64,000 nt of DNA from G965213525 sp965213525 (lineage in GTDB: Bacteria; Actinomycetota; Acidimicrobiia; Acidimicrobiales; Poriferisodalaceae), in contig OZ243889.1 of assembly GCA_965213525.1 (NCBI GenBank), positions 1,488,001 to 1,552,000 of the forward strand, read 5' to 3'. The notes beneath the pieces were generated by a model. The model was not told the DNA's origin. It was given only the letters and a program-made list of their open reading frames with translations, and ran no database searches. This document shows positions 32,217-43,933 of the stretch, piece by piece (within the stretch, counting starts at the first letter, position 1; each line of letters opens with the position of its first letter). The translations under genes were made by a program, and so were the position numbers.

Positions 32217-34676
32217 ATGCGACGTCCCCTTGCCACCATCGCCGCCGCAGTGGCGACGACCGCCACCGTGGCGACCGCGCTGGCCGGTCCGGTCGCCGCC
32301 AGGCCGGGCCCCTCGTTCTCGCCCGGGCCGCACGCGCCGACCTATGTCGAGCAGGCCCCGCCCGTGCTGCTGCTGCACGGCGCCACGGTCCACGGCGGCA
32401 CCTACGACGGCGAGGCCATCGAGATCGCCCCGGCCCGCCCCACCGGCACCGAGCAGATCGGTCTCGTCCAGGCCAGCGCGCCGGTGACCACAGCCGGGGT
32501 GGTGTCAGCGGTCGGTTCCCGGGTCTACCTCGGTGAGGGCGGCACCGCCGTCCAGATCGGAGTGGTCGACGAGGAAGCCGACGGCGCGGCGGGATCACCG
32601 CTGCGCATCCGCTTCGTCGCCGAGTTCGCCAACGCCAGCTTCGAGACGGGTGACCTGACCGGATGGACGGCGTTGGACCACCAGATCGACCTCGGCGCCA
32701 CCGTCATCGCCGGGCACGCCTCGATCGACACCAGCGACTACGCAGACAACACCAACTCTGGGGGCGACGACGACGACGTGCCGCAGTCCGCCGACTTCGC
32801 CAGCCGGGTGCAGGGCACCGAGGTCAGCAGTGGCAGCTACGCCCTCGAGCTGTCGAGCGCGATGACGACGCTGAACGGCTTCGACGTCGTCCACGGCCCG
32901 GCAGTCCACTCCTCGGAGTTCACAGCGTCCGCCGGCGACGTCATCAGCTTCGACTGGCGGGCGCGCAACGGCGATGACGACTTCGACGCCTTCGCCTACG
33001 TCGTCGACACCCACAGCGGGGCCCAGATCGAGGCGGTCGACGCCAACGGCGCCTCGACGACCGAGTGGACCACCGCCGAAGCCACGATCCCCGCCGGCGG
33101 CACCTACCGCTTCGTGTTCGTCAACGGCACCTGGGACGCCTCGGGCGGCCGAGCCGCCGGCGGAACCCTCTACGTCGACGACGTCCGGGTCGTGAGCAAC
33201 CGCGTCGACGCTGCGGTGGCGTCTGACGTGCTAGGCCTCGTGACGTTCGCCGACTCGAGTGACCGCCCGGCGGCGCGCCGCACGATCGACGTGACGGCCA
33301 CCACCCGGTCCGGTGACACCGTGACCGGGTCGGTCACGCTCGGGGTCACACCGGTCGAGGACGAGATGCGCCTCGCCCCGCTCGCCCCGATCTCCTACCG
33401 CATCGGCTCGGGACACAGCCCGACGCCGGTGACCGGGGCCATCGTCGCCGATGATCCCGACGGCGGACCGTACTCCTTCGCCCTCCAGGGAGCCACCGTG
33501 GACGCCGACGGCCAGCTGGTCGTCCGCAGTGCTCTTGGCACCATGCGTCTGCACCCCCACACCGGGACCTACCGCTTCGAGCCCGATGCGGCCTCGCTGG
33601 CCGCGCGGTCGGGGCCGGCCACGGTGCGCTTCGACGTGACCGTCAACTCGCCGTCGTCGACCCGCCGGACCCAGCTCGTCGTCGCCGCCACCCACCGCGA
33701 CGGCGGTTCGGCCCCGGTGCCGGACATGGCACCGCCGGCCCCCCGGGCGCTGCAGGCGACCAAGGCCCCCGGCGACAGCATCGTGCTCTCGTGGAACCCC
33801 CCCGCCGGTCCGACCGGCCGCATGGCGACCTATGAGGTCACGACGTCGACCGACGGCACGACCTGGCGACCCGTCACCGTGGCGCCCGGTGCGACGTCGG
33901 TCACCGTGGACGGCTCGACCCGGGGCGTCATCCACCGGTTCCGGGTGGTGACCGTGGCCGACGGTCGGCGCTCGGAACCGGCGAGCACCCAGATCCGCCT
34001 CGGCGGCTCGATCGGCATGGTCGGCGGCGGTGGCGTCAGCGGCGACGACGACAGCGACGGGGGCGCCGCGCCCTCGGCCCACCCCACCACCCGACGTCCC
34101 GGCGGGGGGACGTGGTCGGTCACGCCCGATGGGGCGGTGACCCCCGGTGGCGGCGCACCGCAGCACGGCTCGCTGGTCGAGGTCGAGCTGCGCGCCCCGG
34201 CGGTCGGCATCGCCGCCACCCCGACCGGTGGCGGGTACTGGGTCGTCGGCGCCGACGGCGGGGTGTTCGCCTTCGGCGACGCGCCGTTCCACGGCTCGAC
34301 CGGTGCGTTGGACCTCCGCCAGCCCGTCGTCGGCCTCGCCCCCACGTGTGACGGCGTCGACGGGTACTGGCTCGCCGCCGCCGACGGCGGGGTGTTCGCC
34401 TTCGGCGACGCACCCTTCCTCGGCTCGATGGGTGGCGTGGCGCTGAACCAGCCGGTCGTGGCGATGGCACCCACCTGTGACGGCGCCGGGTACTGGCTGG
34501 TCGGCGCCGACGGTGGGGTGTTCAACTTCGGTTCGGCGGCGTTCCACGGCAGCCTCGGCAGCGTCCGACTCGACGTGGCCGTCGTCGGGATCTTGCCCAC
34601 CGAGGACGGCGACGGGTACTGGCTCATCGACGCCGAGGGCACCCGCCACGCCTTCGGGGCCGCCCGGACGGGCTGA
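32217..34676 (+). CDS. Large exported multidomain protein with C-terminal GYW repeats
   Basis: 819 residues. A signal peptide ends GPVAA (about residue 28). Around residues 139-330 is a jelly-roll-like segment with FANASFETGDLTGW and LYVDDVRVV, as in carbohydrate-binding or DUF642-like modules. A cadherin-like region follows, then a fibronectin type III domain (about 510-605). The C-terminus has five 42-43-residue repeats of the form GYWLVGADGGVFAFGDAPFHGS, common in actinobacterial surface proteins. It is likely secreted or cell-wall associated; it has no sortase motif or final membrane anchor. GAGGAG precedes the ATG. It sits between ftsE and prfB. Confidence 0.82.
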   Translation: MRRPLATIAAAVATTATVATALAGPVAARPGPSFSPGPHAPTYVEQAPPVLLLHGATVHGGTYDGEAIEIAPARPTGTEQIGLVQASAPVTTAGVVSAVGSRVYLGEGGTAVQIGVVDEEADGAAGSPLRIRFVAEFANASFETGDLTGWTALDHQIDLGATVIAGHASIDTSDYADNTNSGGDDDDVPQSADFASRVQGTEVSSGSYALELSSAMTTLNGFDVVHGPAVHSSEFTASAGDVISFDWRARNGDDDFDAFAYVVDTHSGAQIEAVDANGASTTEWTTAEATIPAGGTYRFVFVNGTWDASGGRAAGGTLYVDDVRVVSNRVDAAVASDVLGLVTFADSSDRPAARRTIDVTATTRSGDTVTGSVTLGVTPVEDEMRLAPLAPISYRIGSGHSPTPVTGAIVADDPDGGPYSFALQGATVDADGQLVVRSALGTMRLHPHTGTYRFEPDAASLAARSGPATVRFDVTVNSPSSTRRTQLVVAATHRDGGSAPVPDMAPPAPRALQATKAPGDSIVLSWNPPAGPTGRMATYEVTTSTDGTTWRPVTVAPGATSVTVDGSTRGVIHRFRVVTVADGRRSEPASTQIRLGGSIGMVGGGGVSGDDDSDGGAAPSAHPTTRRPGGGTWSVTPDGAVTPGGGAPQHGSLVEVELRAPAVGIAATPTGGGYWVVGADGGVFAFGDAPFHGSTGALDLRQPVVGLAPTCDGVDGYWLAAADGGVFAFGDAPFLGSMGGVALNQPVVAMAPTCDGAGYWLVGADGGVFNFGSAAFHGSLGSVRLDVAVVGILPTEDGDGYWLIDAEGTRHAFGAARTG
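34110..34673 (+). repeat. Protein-level tandem repeats (five GYW/DGG units)
   Basis: Repeat starts at 34110 (degenerate), 34233, 34362, 34488 and 34614 (truncated); units 2 to 4 are 129, 126 and 126 bp. Each full unit reads GYW-x7-GGVFxFG-x2-xFxGS. They probably form a beta-propeller-like structure, which is inference. Confidence 0.85.
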
Positions 34677-34763
34677 GCACCGACGAGCGGCGTGGTGGAG
34701 CTGTGAGACAGCGCCCGGGTGGGGCGGGCGAAGGAACGATCGCCGGCGACACGCCGTCAGCGG

Positions 34764-34781
34764 CGCCTGAGCGCTCAGGCG
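34764..34781. terminator. Perfect 18-bp palindrome spanning the prfB stop codon
   Basis: CGCCTGAGC|GCTCAGGCG, with the prfB stop at 34775-34777 inside it. It lies in the gap between the convergent repeat-protein gene and prfB and could form a hairpin on either transcript. Confidence 0.5.
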
Positions 34782-35896
34782 TCGGCGGTGGCGCCGGCGG
34801 TCTCGCGCTGCCAGCGCAGGAACGCCTCCATCAGCTCGTCGAGGTCGCCGTCGAGCACGGCGTCGACGTTGCCGACCTCGAGCCCTGACCGCAGGTCCTT
34901 GACCTGCTGGTACGGGTGCAGCACGTACGAGCGGATCTGACTTCCGAAGCCCACCTCGCGCTGATCGCCGGCCAGAGCGGTCATCTCGGCCTGGCGCTCG
35001 GTGCGCGCCAGGTCGGCCAGGCGGGCCGCCAGCAGGGTCATGGCCCGCTCCTTGTTCTGGTGCTGGCTGCGCTCGTTCTGGCAGGCCACGACCACCCCGG
35101 TCGGCAGGTGGGTGATGCGCACGGCCGAGTCGGTGACGTTGACGTGCTGACCGCCGGCGCCCGACGAGCGGTAGGTGTCGATGCGCAGGTCCTTGTCGTC
35201 GATGTCGACCTCGTCGGTGACCTCGTCGAAGAACGGCACGACGCTGAGCGCGGCGAAGGCGGTGTGGCGTCGGGCGTTGGCGTCAAAGGGCGAGATCCGC
35301 ACCAGGCGGTGCACGCCCCGCTCGGCTCGCAACAGACCGAAGGCGTAGCGCCCCTTGACCTGGAACGACGCCGACGAGATGCCCGCCTCGGTGCCCTCGG
35401 TGACCTCGTCGACGGTGACGCCGAAGCCCTTGCGCTCGGCCCAGCGCACGTACATGCGCAGCAGCATCTCGGCCCAGTCCTGGGCGTCGGTCCCACCGGC
35501 CCCTGACTGCACGGTGCACACCGCGTCGTTCTCGTCGTGCTCGCCGGTGAACAACGACCTCAGCTCGAGCTCGTCGAGGCGTCGGGCGACGTCAGCCAGT
35601 GCGCTGTCGATCTCGGCGGCCACGGTCTCGTCGGACTCCTCGGCCGCCAGCTCGGCCAAGGTGTCGACGTCGTCGAGGTCTCCGGTGAGGCGCTCGAACC
35701 CCTCGACGTCGTCGGTGAGCGACGCGAGCTCGGCGGTCAGCGCCCGGGCTGCGTCGGGGTCGTCCCACAGATCGGGACGGCCGGCCTCGGCTTCGAGCTG
35801 AGCCCTCCGCACGCGCGCCTCGTCGAGGCGCAGGTAGGTCTCAGCTGACGCCAACCGCCTCCGACACCGCGCCAGGTCGTCGGCGACGTCACGCAC
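34775..35896 (-). CDS. prfB: Peptide chain release factor 2
   Basis: 373-residue class I release factor for UAA and UGA codons. The catalytic SSGAGGQHVN (GGQ) and the RISPFDANARR (SPF codon-recognition) motifs are present. The frame is uninterrupted: the in-frame UGA frameshift control of many bacterial prfB genes is not seen. The GTG at 35896 follows the secA stop directly with no gap, so translation is likely coupled. Confidence 0.95.
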   Translation of the reverse strand: MRDVADDLARCRRRLASAETYLRLDEARVRRAQLEAEAGRPDLWDDPDAARALTAELASLTDDVEGFERLTGDLDDVDTLAELAAEESDETVAAEIDSALADVARRLDELELRSLFTGEHDENDAVCTVQSGAGGTDAQDWAEMLLRMYVRWAERKGFGVTVDEVTEGTEAGISSASFQVKGRYAFGLLRAERGVHRLVRISPFDANARRHTAFAALSVVPFFDEVTDEVDIDDKDLRIDTYRSSGAGGQHVNVTDSAVRITHLPTGVVVACQNERSQHQNKERAMTLLAARLADLARTERQAEMTALAGDQREVGFGSQIRSYVLHPYQQVKDLRSGLEVGNVDAVLDGDLDELMEAFLRWQRETAGATADA

Positions 35897-38656
<2,760 letters not shown>

Positions 38657-38665
38657 GATCTTGCG

Positions 38666-38671
38666 AGGCTA
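38666..38671 (-). promoter_or_regulatory. Near-leaderless promoter of secA-prfB
   Basis: TAGCCT on the minus strand with 9 nt before the secA ATG, slightly longer than the 6-8 nt seen elsewhere. Confidence 0.4.
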
Positions 38672-38747
38672 CCGGCGCCCCGTCGTGGCGACCGGGCGCC
38701 CACCTCGCCCGCCAGACGGCGCGCCGGCCGTGCGGCTGGCCCTCGGA

Positions 38748-39317
38748 TCAGGCGTCGGCGTTGATGAGGCCGATGTCGCCGTCGTCGCGCACGTAGACCA
38801 CACAGGGGCGCCCGGTCTCGTCGCTGGTGAAGAGGAACCAGTCGTGCTCGAGCAGGTGCATGCGCTCGATGGCCTCTTCGGGCACCATGCGGGTCAGCTC
38901 GAAGCTCTTGGTCTTGACGATCTTCTTGGACGGGGCCGCGCCGTTCTCGATCTGCTCGATCTCCTCGACGGGCAGCGGCACGGGCCGGTCGTTGCGCTTG
39001 GGGTTGCCCTTGGTGCGGCGTTCGAGCTTGGTCTTCAACTTGCGGAGCTGCTTGCCCAACTTGTCACAGGACAGATCGACGGCGGTGACCGGGTCGGGAC
39101 CGTGGGCGGTGCAGCGCACGTGGTGGCCGTGGCCCGCCATGGTGATCTCGACGCAGAACCGCTGCTCTGACCGCCGGGGGTTGTGCTCTTCGACGAAGAC
39201 GGCCTCGGCGTTCTCCATGCCGCTCACGATGCGGGCCAGGTTGTCGAGCTTGGTGCGAAGCGCCTCTCGAACGTCGTCTTCGACGACGGTGCGCCGGCCG
39301 CTGACCCTCACGTCCAT
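38748..39317 (-). CDS. hpf: Ribosome hibernation promoting factor (long form)
   Basis: 189 residues. The N-terminal S30AE/YfiA domain (MDVRVSGRRTVVEDDVREAL, KLDNLARIV) is followed by a basic linker and the C-terminal dimerisation domain (TKSFELTRMVPEEAIERMHL, HDWFLFTSDETGRPCVVYVR). Long HPF promotes 100S ribosome dimers in stationary phase. The ATG at 39317 has GGGGAGG upstream and a TACCGT box at 39342-39347; both lie inside the end of comFC, whose last 10 bp overlap this gene. Confidence 0.93.
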   Translation of the reverse strand: MDVRVSGRRTVVEDDVREALRTKLDNLARIVSGMENAEAVFVEEHNPRRSEQRFCVEITMAGHGHHVRCTAHGPDPVTAVDLSCDKLGKQLRKLKTKLERRTKGNPKRNDRPVPLPVEEIEQIENGAAPSKKIVKTKSFELTRMVPEEAIERMHLLEHDWFLFTSDETGRPCVVYVRDDGDIGLINADA

Positions 39318-40021
39318 GCCGTACCTCCCCTGGGTCGACCCACGGTAGACGATGCCCGCCGTTCACTTCCCGGGCGCAGGACGTTCGCCGCCGCCACCTC
39401 GGTGGCCAGCTCAGGGCCGCCGCCCGCCGTGCGAACGACCGCGGTCACCGCCAGACCGACCACCCCAGGTGCCCCGGTCGAGCGCAGAGCGCGCCCGGCG
39501 GCACCGAGGGTCGACCCGGTCGTGCAGACGTCGTCGACGACCAGGACGTGGCGCCGGTCGAGTCCGCGGCCCTGGAAGTGCGGCCCGTGCCGGCGCTCGT
39601 CGCCGCTGCGCCCGGTCTGGGCGACCCGGTCGAGCCGGCGCAACCGACGGGAGACGTCCAGGCCGAGGTCGGCCGCGACGAAGCGGGCCAGGACCTCGCC
39701 CTGGTCGACGCCCCGGCGCCGTCGACGAGAGCCGGTCGTGGGCGCCCAGGTGACCACCACGGAGCTGCCCGCGCCCTCGACGAGGTCGGCCACGGTGTCT
39801 GCAGCCGCCGACGCCAGCCACCTCAGCCCGGTGCGGTCACCCCGGTACTTGGCGGCGAGCAGCACCTCGCGGACCGCACCTTCGTACTCGTACGGCGCTC
39901 GCAAGGCGTCGAGCCCACCAGGGACGACCAGAGCCCCAGCCGGCCGGGCCGACGCCCGGCACGTCGAGCACGGCGACGTCCCGCCGGCACCGCACCCTGC
40001 GCAGCTCTGTGACCACCACAT
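39308..40021 (-). CDS. ComF family phosphoribosyltransferase-like protein
   Basis: 237 residues. An N-terminal zinc-binding CAGCG...CSTC pair is followed by LLAAKYRGDRTGLRWLA and RRRRRGVDQGEVLA. The PRPP-binding loop is HVLVVDDVCTTGSTL. ComFC proteins take part in DNA uptake and recombination, though no competence genes are nearby. It overlaps hpf by 10 bp, a common actinobacterial pairing near secA. Confidence 0.9.
   Translation of the reverse strand: MWWSQSCAGCGAGGTSPCSTCRASARPAGALVVPGGLDALRAPYEYEGAVREVLLAAKYRGDRTGLRWLASAAADTVADLVEGAGSSVVVTWAPTTGSRRRRRGVDQGEVLARFVAADLGLDVSRRLRRLDRVAQTGRSGDERRHGPHFQGRGLDRRHVLVVDDVCTTGSTLGAAGRALRSTGAPGVVGLAVTAVVRTAGGGPELATEVAAANVLRPGSERRASSTVGRPRGGTAWT
39342..39347 (-). 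promoter_or_regulatory. Internal promoter of hpf within comFC
   Basis: TACCGT on the minus strand, 24 nt before the hpf ATG, with GGGGAGG in the short leader. It could allow growth-phase control of hpf separate from comFC. Confidence 0.4.
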
Positions 40022-40078
40022 GGGCGCCAGTCCAGCGCGGGGGTGTGTCAGTGCTGCCGGGTCGTCGTGCGCACCAGC

Positions 40079-40576
40079 TCAGGGCCCACCGGGCGCACCG
40101 GAGGCGCCACGAGCCACGGCCTCGGCCATCACCGCAGCGTCACCATCACGCCACCACACCTCGAGGGTCACCGCGGTGATGACCCAGCCGGCGGGCCCGT
40201 CCTCCGAGCGGCGCAGCGCGTCGCGGTACCGCCCGCCGATGGTGAAGCGCCTCGACGGCTCGTCGTGATCGCCCACGTGCACGGCCACCATGTACATCCA
40301 ACAGACCGCCTCGTCGCCGTCGAGCTCGACGATGGCGTTGCTCATCTGGTGCTGCGTGGCGGCGAGGCCCGTGAACAGCGGGCGCACAGAGGCCACCCAC
40401 TCGTCCCCGCCCATCTCCGCAGCGGGCCGTCCGCTGTAGGACGAGAAGTCGATCGTCACCCGCTCGTCGAAGATCGAGCGGTACAGGTCCCAGTCGCGGG
40501 TGTCGACGCCGGTGGCGTAGCGGTGCACCGTCTCGGTGATGGCGGCTCGATCGTCAGCCCGCGGCCCCGACGTCAT
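40079..40576 (-). CDS. SnoaL-like/NTF2-fold protein
   Basis: 165 residues of the nuclear transport factor 2-like alpha+beta barrel type: DDRAAITETVHRYATGVDTRDWDLYRSIFDERVTIDFS is the standard opening, with HQMSNAIVELDGDEA and a final GWVITAVTLEVWW strand. Family members include ring-forming cyclases, isomerases and dehydratases, so the reaction is unknown. A GAGGGGGC site precedes the ATG at 40576. It is the last gene of an operon with the LLM and molybdopterin oxidoreductases. Confidence 0.85.
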   Translation of the reverse strand: MTSGPRADDRAAITETVHRYATGVDTRDWDLYRSIFDERVTIDFSSYSGRPAAEMGGDEWVASVRPLFTGLAATQHQMSNAIVELDGDEAVCWMYMVAVHVGDHDEPSRRFTIGGRYRDALRRSEDGPAGWVITAVTLEVWWRDGDAAVMAEAVARGASGAPGGP

Positions 40577-40646
40577 GGCGGTGCCCCCTCGGTCGTCGGC
40601 CCGGTCCACCGCACCGCCACCACCGACCCGTCGCGCACGCCACGAC

Positions 40647-41606
40647 TCACGCCAGGCCCGCTGCTGGTGAGTCGTTCGCCCCGGGGGCGCTGCCCCCGCC
40701 GGCTGAGGCTCGCACCCCGGCTGAGCGCATGGCCTCGGCCAGCAGCTCGTAGCCGTCATCGGCGATCGGGCTCACCGACACCCGGTCGATGCCGGCGTCA
40801 CCGAGGGCCAGGATCGAATCGAGCACCCGGGCCGGTTCGCCGAAGAACCCACCGAACAGCGAACCCTCGTCGAAGTTCGCCGCCATGGCCCGGCCGGCCT
40901 CGCCCTCGGCGACCCCGCAGAGCACGAACATCGACAGCGGCACGTCGGGACGGTGCCGGTGCGCCGCCTCGACCAGCTCGTCGACGTGGTCGGCCCTCAC
41001 CTGGGCGAGGGCAGCCATGTCCAGCGCACCGTCGCGCGTGGCCCGGCTGGCTGGCTTGAGCTCGATGCGATCGACGAACGGTGAGGCCTCGGCCATCATG
41101 CGCGGCCCGCCGAGGGATCCGACGAGCGGTGGGGTCACCGGCGCCGAGGGGAAGGTGTCGAGGTGCACCTGGTGGTGGGCGCCGTCGAAGTCGCACCGAC
41201 CCTCGTGCAGCAGCGCCCGGACGATCTGCAACGCCTCGACGTAGCGCTCGACCCGCTCGCCGGGTGACGGGAACGACCGCCCGGTGGTCTCGAGCTCGTC
41301 GCGGGCCCACCCTGCGCCGAGGCCCGCCTCGAAGCGTCCGCCGCTCACGACCGCCAGGGTGACCGCGGCCTGGGCGAACTCGACTGGTGAACGGAACAGG
41401 TTGTTGGCGAACGCCGAGGTGACCCGAACCGCCCGGGTCGCCGCTGCGGCTGCGGTGGCGGCCACCCACAGGTGGGGGTAGGGGCGCCCGCCGGTGACGA
41501 GGTGGTCGGCGACGGCGACGCCGTGCCACCCCTCGGTCTCGCGGCGTCGGGCCCACGACGTCGGGTCGGGGGCGGCCGAGACCAAGATGGCGTCGAGCTC
41601 GACCAC
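40647..41606 (-). CDS. LLM class (F420-type) flavin-dependent oxidoreductase
   Basis: 319 residues. GVAVADHLVTGG, VTSAFANNLFRSPVEFAQ, GRFEAGLGAGWARDELE and TPPLVGSLGGPRMM show the luciferase-like fold. The GTG at 41606 lies 1 nt after the stop of the molybdopterin oxidoreductase gene, so they are translationally coupled. The C-terminal tail is Gly/Ala-rich. Substrate unknown; a role in the same pathway as the molybdoenzyme is inferred from coupling. Confidence 0.88.
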   Translation of the reverse strand: MVELDAILVSAAPDPTSWARRRETEGWHGVAVADHLVTGGRPYPHLWVAATAAAAATRAVRVTSAFANNLFRSPVEFAQAAVTLAVVSGGRFEAGLGAGWARDELETTGRSFPSPGERVERYVEALQIVRALLHEGRCDFDGAHHQVHLDTFPSAPVTPPLVGSLGGPRMMAEASPFVDRIELKPASRATRDGALDMAALAQVRADHVDELVEAAHRHRPDVPLSMFVLCGVAEGEAGRAMAANFDEGSLFGGFFGEPARVLDSILALGDAGIDRVSVSPIADDGYELLAEAMRSAGVRASAGGGSAPGANDSPAAGLA

Positions 41607-41607
41607 C

Positions 41608-43857
41608 TCACCCCCGGCCGGCGACGGGCTGGAGGGCCCCGGCCGCATCCGGATCTGCGTCCGGCCCCGGCTCGGCTGCAGCCGCGCGCACCTGCACCGG
41701 GATCGCCGACAGCACCGCCATCCCGGTGATCGGATCGTGGCCCATGGTGGTCGAGGTCAGGCGGCTGGTCGGCACGCCGATGTCGCGCACCCTGTCGTCG
41801 CGCAGCGACCCGTCGCCCCACGAGTGCGCCATGGACACGACGCCCCGCTTGATGTCGGGCGCTGCCTCGCACACCCCGACGAGGCGACCGGCCGCCGAGG
41901 TGATCTCGACGAGGTCACCGGTGTCGACGCCGAGCTCCGCGAGGTCTTCGGGGTGCAGGTACGCCGGGTTGGTCGTGCCCTTGCGGGCCAGGCCGGGCAG
42001 CTCGGGACCGAGGGAGTTGAGGACGGACTTCAAGCGACGCGAGACGAGGCGGAACGGGTACTGGTCGGCGTCGACGCCGACCACGGCCTCGGCGCCGGTG
42101 CGCTCAGAGGCCACCTCGGCGAGCTCGTCGCCGATGCCGGGTGGGGTGAGGTCAAAGCGAGCCGTGGCCCCGGGGTCGGCCGCCTCGACCACCAGGGCGA
42201 GCTCGGGGTGCACCTCGTTGCGACGTCGGCGGACCTCTTCGATGGGCATCCGAGCCGCGGCGTACTGCAGGTCGATGACGTCACCGTCGCTCGGCGCCTC
42301 CACGGCGGCGAGATCACCCCCGGCCAGTCGGATCGTCGACCCCAGGCGGCGGGCGAGCCCGTGGAAGACCTCCCACTCGTTGAGGCAACCCTCGGGCGCC
42401 TCGACGACGGCGTCGGTGTAGTTGGTGTAGGGCTGGGCGAACCAGCGGTCCATGAGGTGGGGCACATCGGCCCGTTCGAGCGAGAGCCGGGGCGGGAGCA
42501 CGTAGTCGGCCTCGGCGGCGGTGGCGGTCATGCGGTGGTCGACCACGACGAGCAGCTCGAGGTCGCGCAACGCCCGCATCGTGAGCTGCTGGTCGGGGAA
42601 GGCGACGGCGGGGTTGCCGCCGCTCACGACCAGCGCCCTCACCCTGCCGTCACCGGGTTCGAGGATCTCCTCGGCGAGCACCGTCGACAGCATCTCGCCC
42701 CGGTAGCCGGTGAGCCCCCGGAACCGGTGCGGCGCCCCCGACTGGGGGTCCTTGGGCGCCAGCACCTGGGCTCGTCGCGGGGTGCCCGGGTACAGGAACC
42801 ACCCGGACTCGAGCCGGTCGCCCTCCTGGTTGACCCGTCCGCACACGACGTTCAGGGCCAGCGCGAGGTGCTCGGTCAGGCCCGAGTGCGGCGCCATGTT
42901 CGGACCCGTCCCGGTACCGACGGTGCCTCGGGGGCCAGCGGCGAACAGGTGGGTGGCGGCCACCAGGTCGTCGCGGTCGATCTCACAGCGGGCGGCGGCC
43001 ACCTCGACGGTGAAGGGCTCGACGGCGTCGGCGAGCCGGTCGAGCCCGTCGACCCAGCGCTCGCAGAACGCATCGTCGAAGAGATCCTCGGCGAGCACGA
43101 TGCGCAACATGGCGGCCAGCAGGGTCGGGTCCTCACCCGGGCGAACCTGGAGGTGGACGTCGGCGAAGGTCGACAGCTCGCTGCGCCGGGGGTCGACGAC
43201 CACCAGGTGCATGCCCCGCTCCTTGGCGCGGCGCATCACCGTGAAGGGGTTGGTGCCCTGCAAGCCGCCGACGGCGCCGTAGCTCGAGACCATCGGGTTG
43301 TAGCCGATCGCCATGATCACGTCGGCGTCAGAGAAGTTGTGGAACCCGGCCTCCCACGTGCCCATGCGGGCCGGGGCGGTGGTCTTGGCGGGTTGGTCGA
43401 TCGTGACCGACGTGTAGAACGACGGCGAGCCGAGGCCCTTGTGCCACGCCCGGGCCGTCTCGACCGCCACGGAGTTCTGGTAGCCGCCGGTGCCCGTGTA
43501 GCTGGCGACCGCCCGGGGACCACCACGATCGAGGATCGCTCGCATCCGCTCGGCGATCTCGTCCAGAGCGGTCGCAGGATCGATCTCTTCGAAGGTGCCG
43601 TCTGGTCGACGCCGCAGGGGCCGCACCAGCCGGTCGGGGTGATGGATCTGGTCGGGCAGCTGGCGGCCCTTGATGCAGGTGTAGCCCTCGAACAGCGGGT
43701 CGGCGTCGACTCCGCGGATCTTGGTGACCCTTCCGGCGGCGACGTCGACCTCGATGGGGCAGGCGGCGTGGCACACCCGACAGATGGATCGGGTGGTGAC
43801 GACCTCGTCCTCGTCGACGGTGCCCGACCGTCTCGCACCTCGCACCTGGACCGTCAT
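41608..43857 (-). CDS. Molybdopterin-dependent oxidoreductase (DMSO reductase superfamily) with [4Fe-4S] cluster
   Basis: 749 residues. The N-terminal [4Fe-4S] ligands are Cys26, Cys29 and Cys33 in CRVCHAACP and Cys61 in YTCIKGR. The molybdopterin domain includes VDPRRSELSTFADVHLQVRPGED, and the C-terminal dinucleotide-binding domain includes VDTGDLVEITSAAGR. No Tat signal is present, so it is cytoplasmic, unlike most respiratory members. It heads a three-gene operon (LLM, SnoaL) and is divergent from the PEP-mobile-domain gene. The substrate is not predictable; a reductive or hydroxylating step on an organic compound is possible. Confidence 0.9.
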   Translation of the reverse strand: MTVQVRGARRSGTVDEDEVVTTRSICRVCHAACPIEVDVAAGRVTKIRGVDADPLFEGYTCIKGRQLPDQIHHPDRLVRPLRRRPDGTFEEIDPATALDEIAERMRAILDRGGPRAVASYTGTGGYQNSVAVETARAWHKGLGSPSFYTSVTIDQPAKTTAPARMGTWEAGFHNFSDADVIMAIGYNPMVSSYGAVGGLQGTNPFTVMRRAKERGMHLVVVDPRRSELSTFADVHLQVRPGEDPTLLAAMLRIVLAEDLFDDAFCERWVDGLDRLADAVEPFTVEVAAARCEIDRDDLVAATHLFAAGPRGTVGTGTGPNMAPHSGLTEHLALALNVVCGRVNQEGDRLESGWFLYPGTPRRAQVLAPKDPQSGAPHRFRGLTGYRGEMLSTVLAEEILEPGDGRVRALVVSGGNPAVAFPDQQLTMRALRDLELLVVVDHRMTATAAEADYVLPPRLSLERADVPHLMDRWFAQPYTNYTDAVVEAPEGCLNEWEVFHGLARRLGSTIRLAGGDLAAVEAPSDGDVIDLQYAAARMPIEEVRRRRNEVHPELALVVEAADPGATARFDLTPPGIGDELAEVASERTGAEAVVGVDADQYPFRLVSRRLKSVLNSLGPELPGLARKGTTNPAYLHPEDLAELGVDTGDLVEITSAAGRLVGVCEAAPDIKRGVVSMAHSWGDGSLRDDRVRDIGVPTSRLTSTTMGHDPITGMAVLSAIPVQVRAAAAEPGPDADPDAAGALQPVAGRG

Positions 43858-43933
43858 GGTTCGCTCCCCTCGGCTGGCCAGCGGCGGCGTCGGCTAGCTT
43901 CCCACATCGCCATCGGAACGACGCTGGAGGGAC

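Noticed and set aside
34775..35896. Programmed frameshift in prfB
   Set aside because: The reading frame is continuous and matches RF2 from the start; there is no in-frame stop at the usual position.
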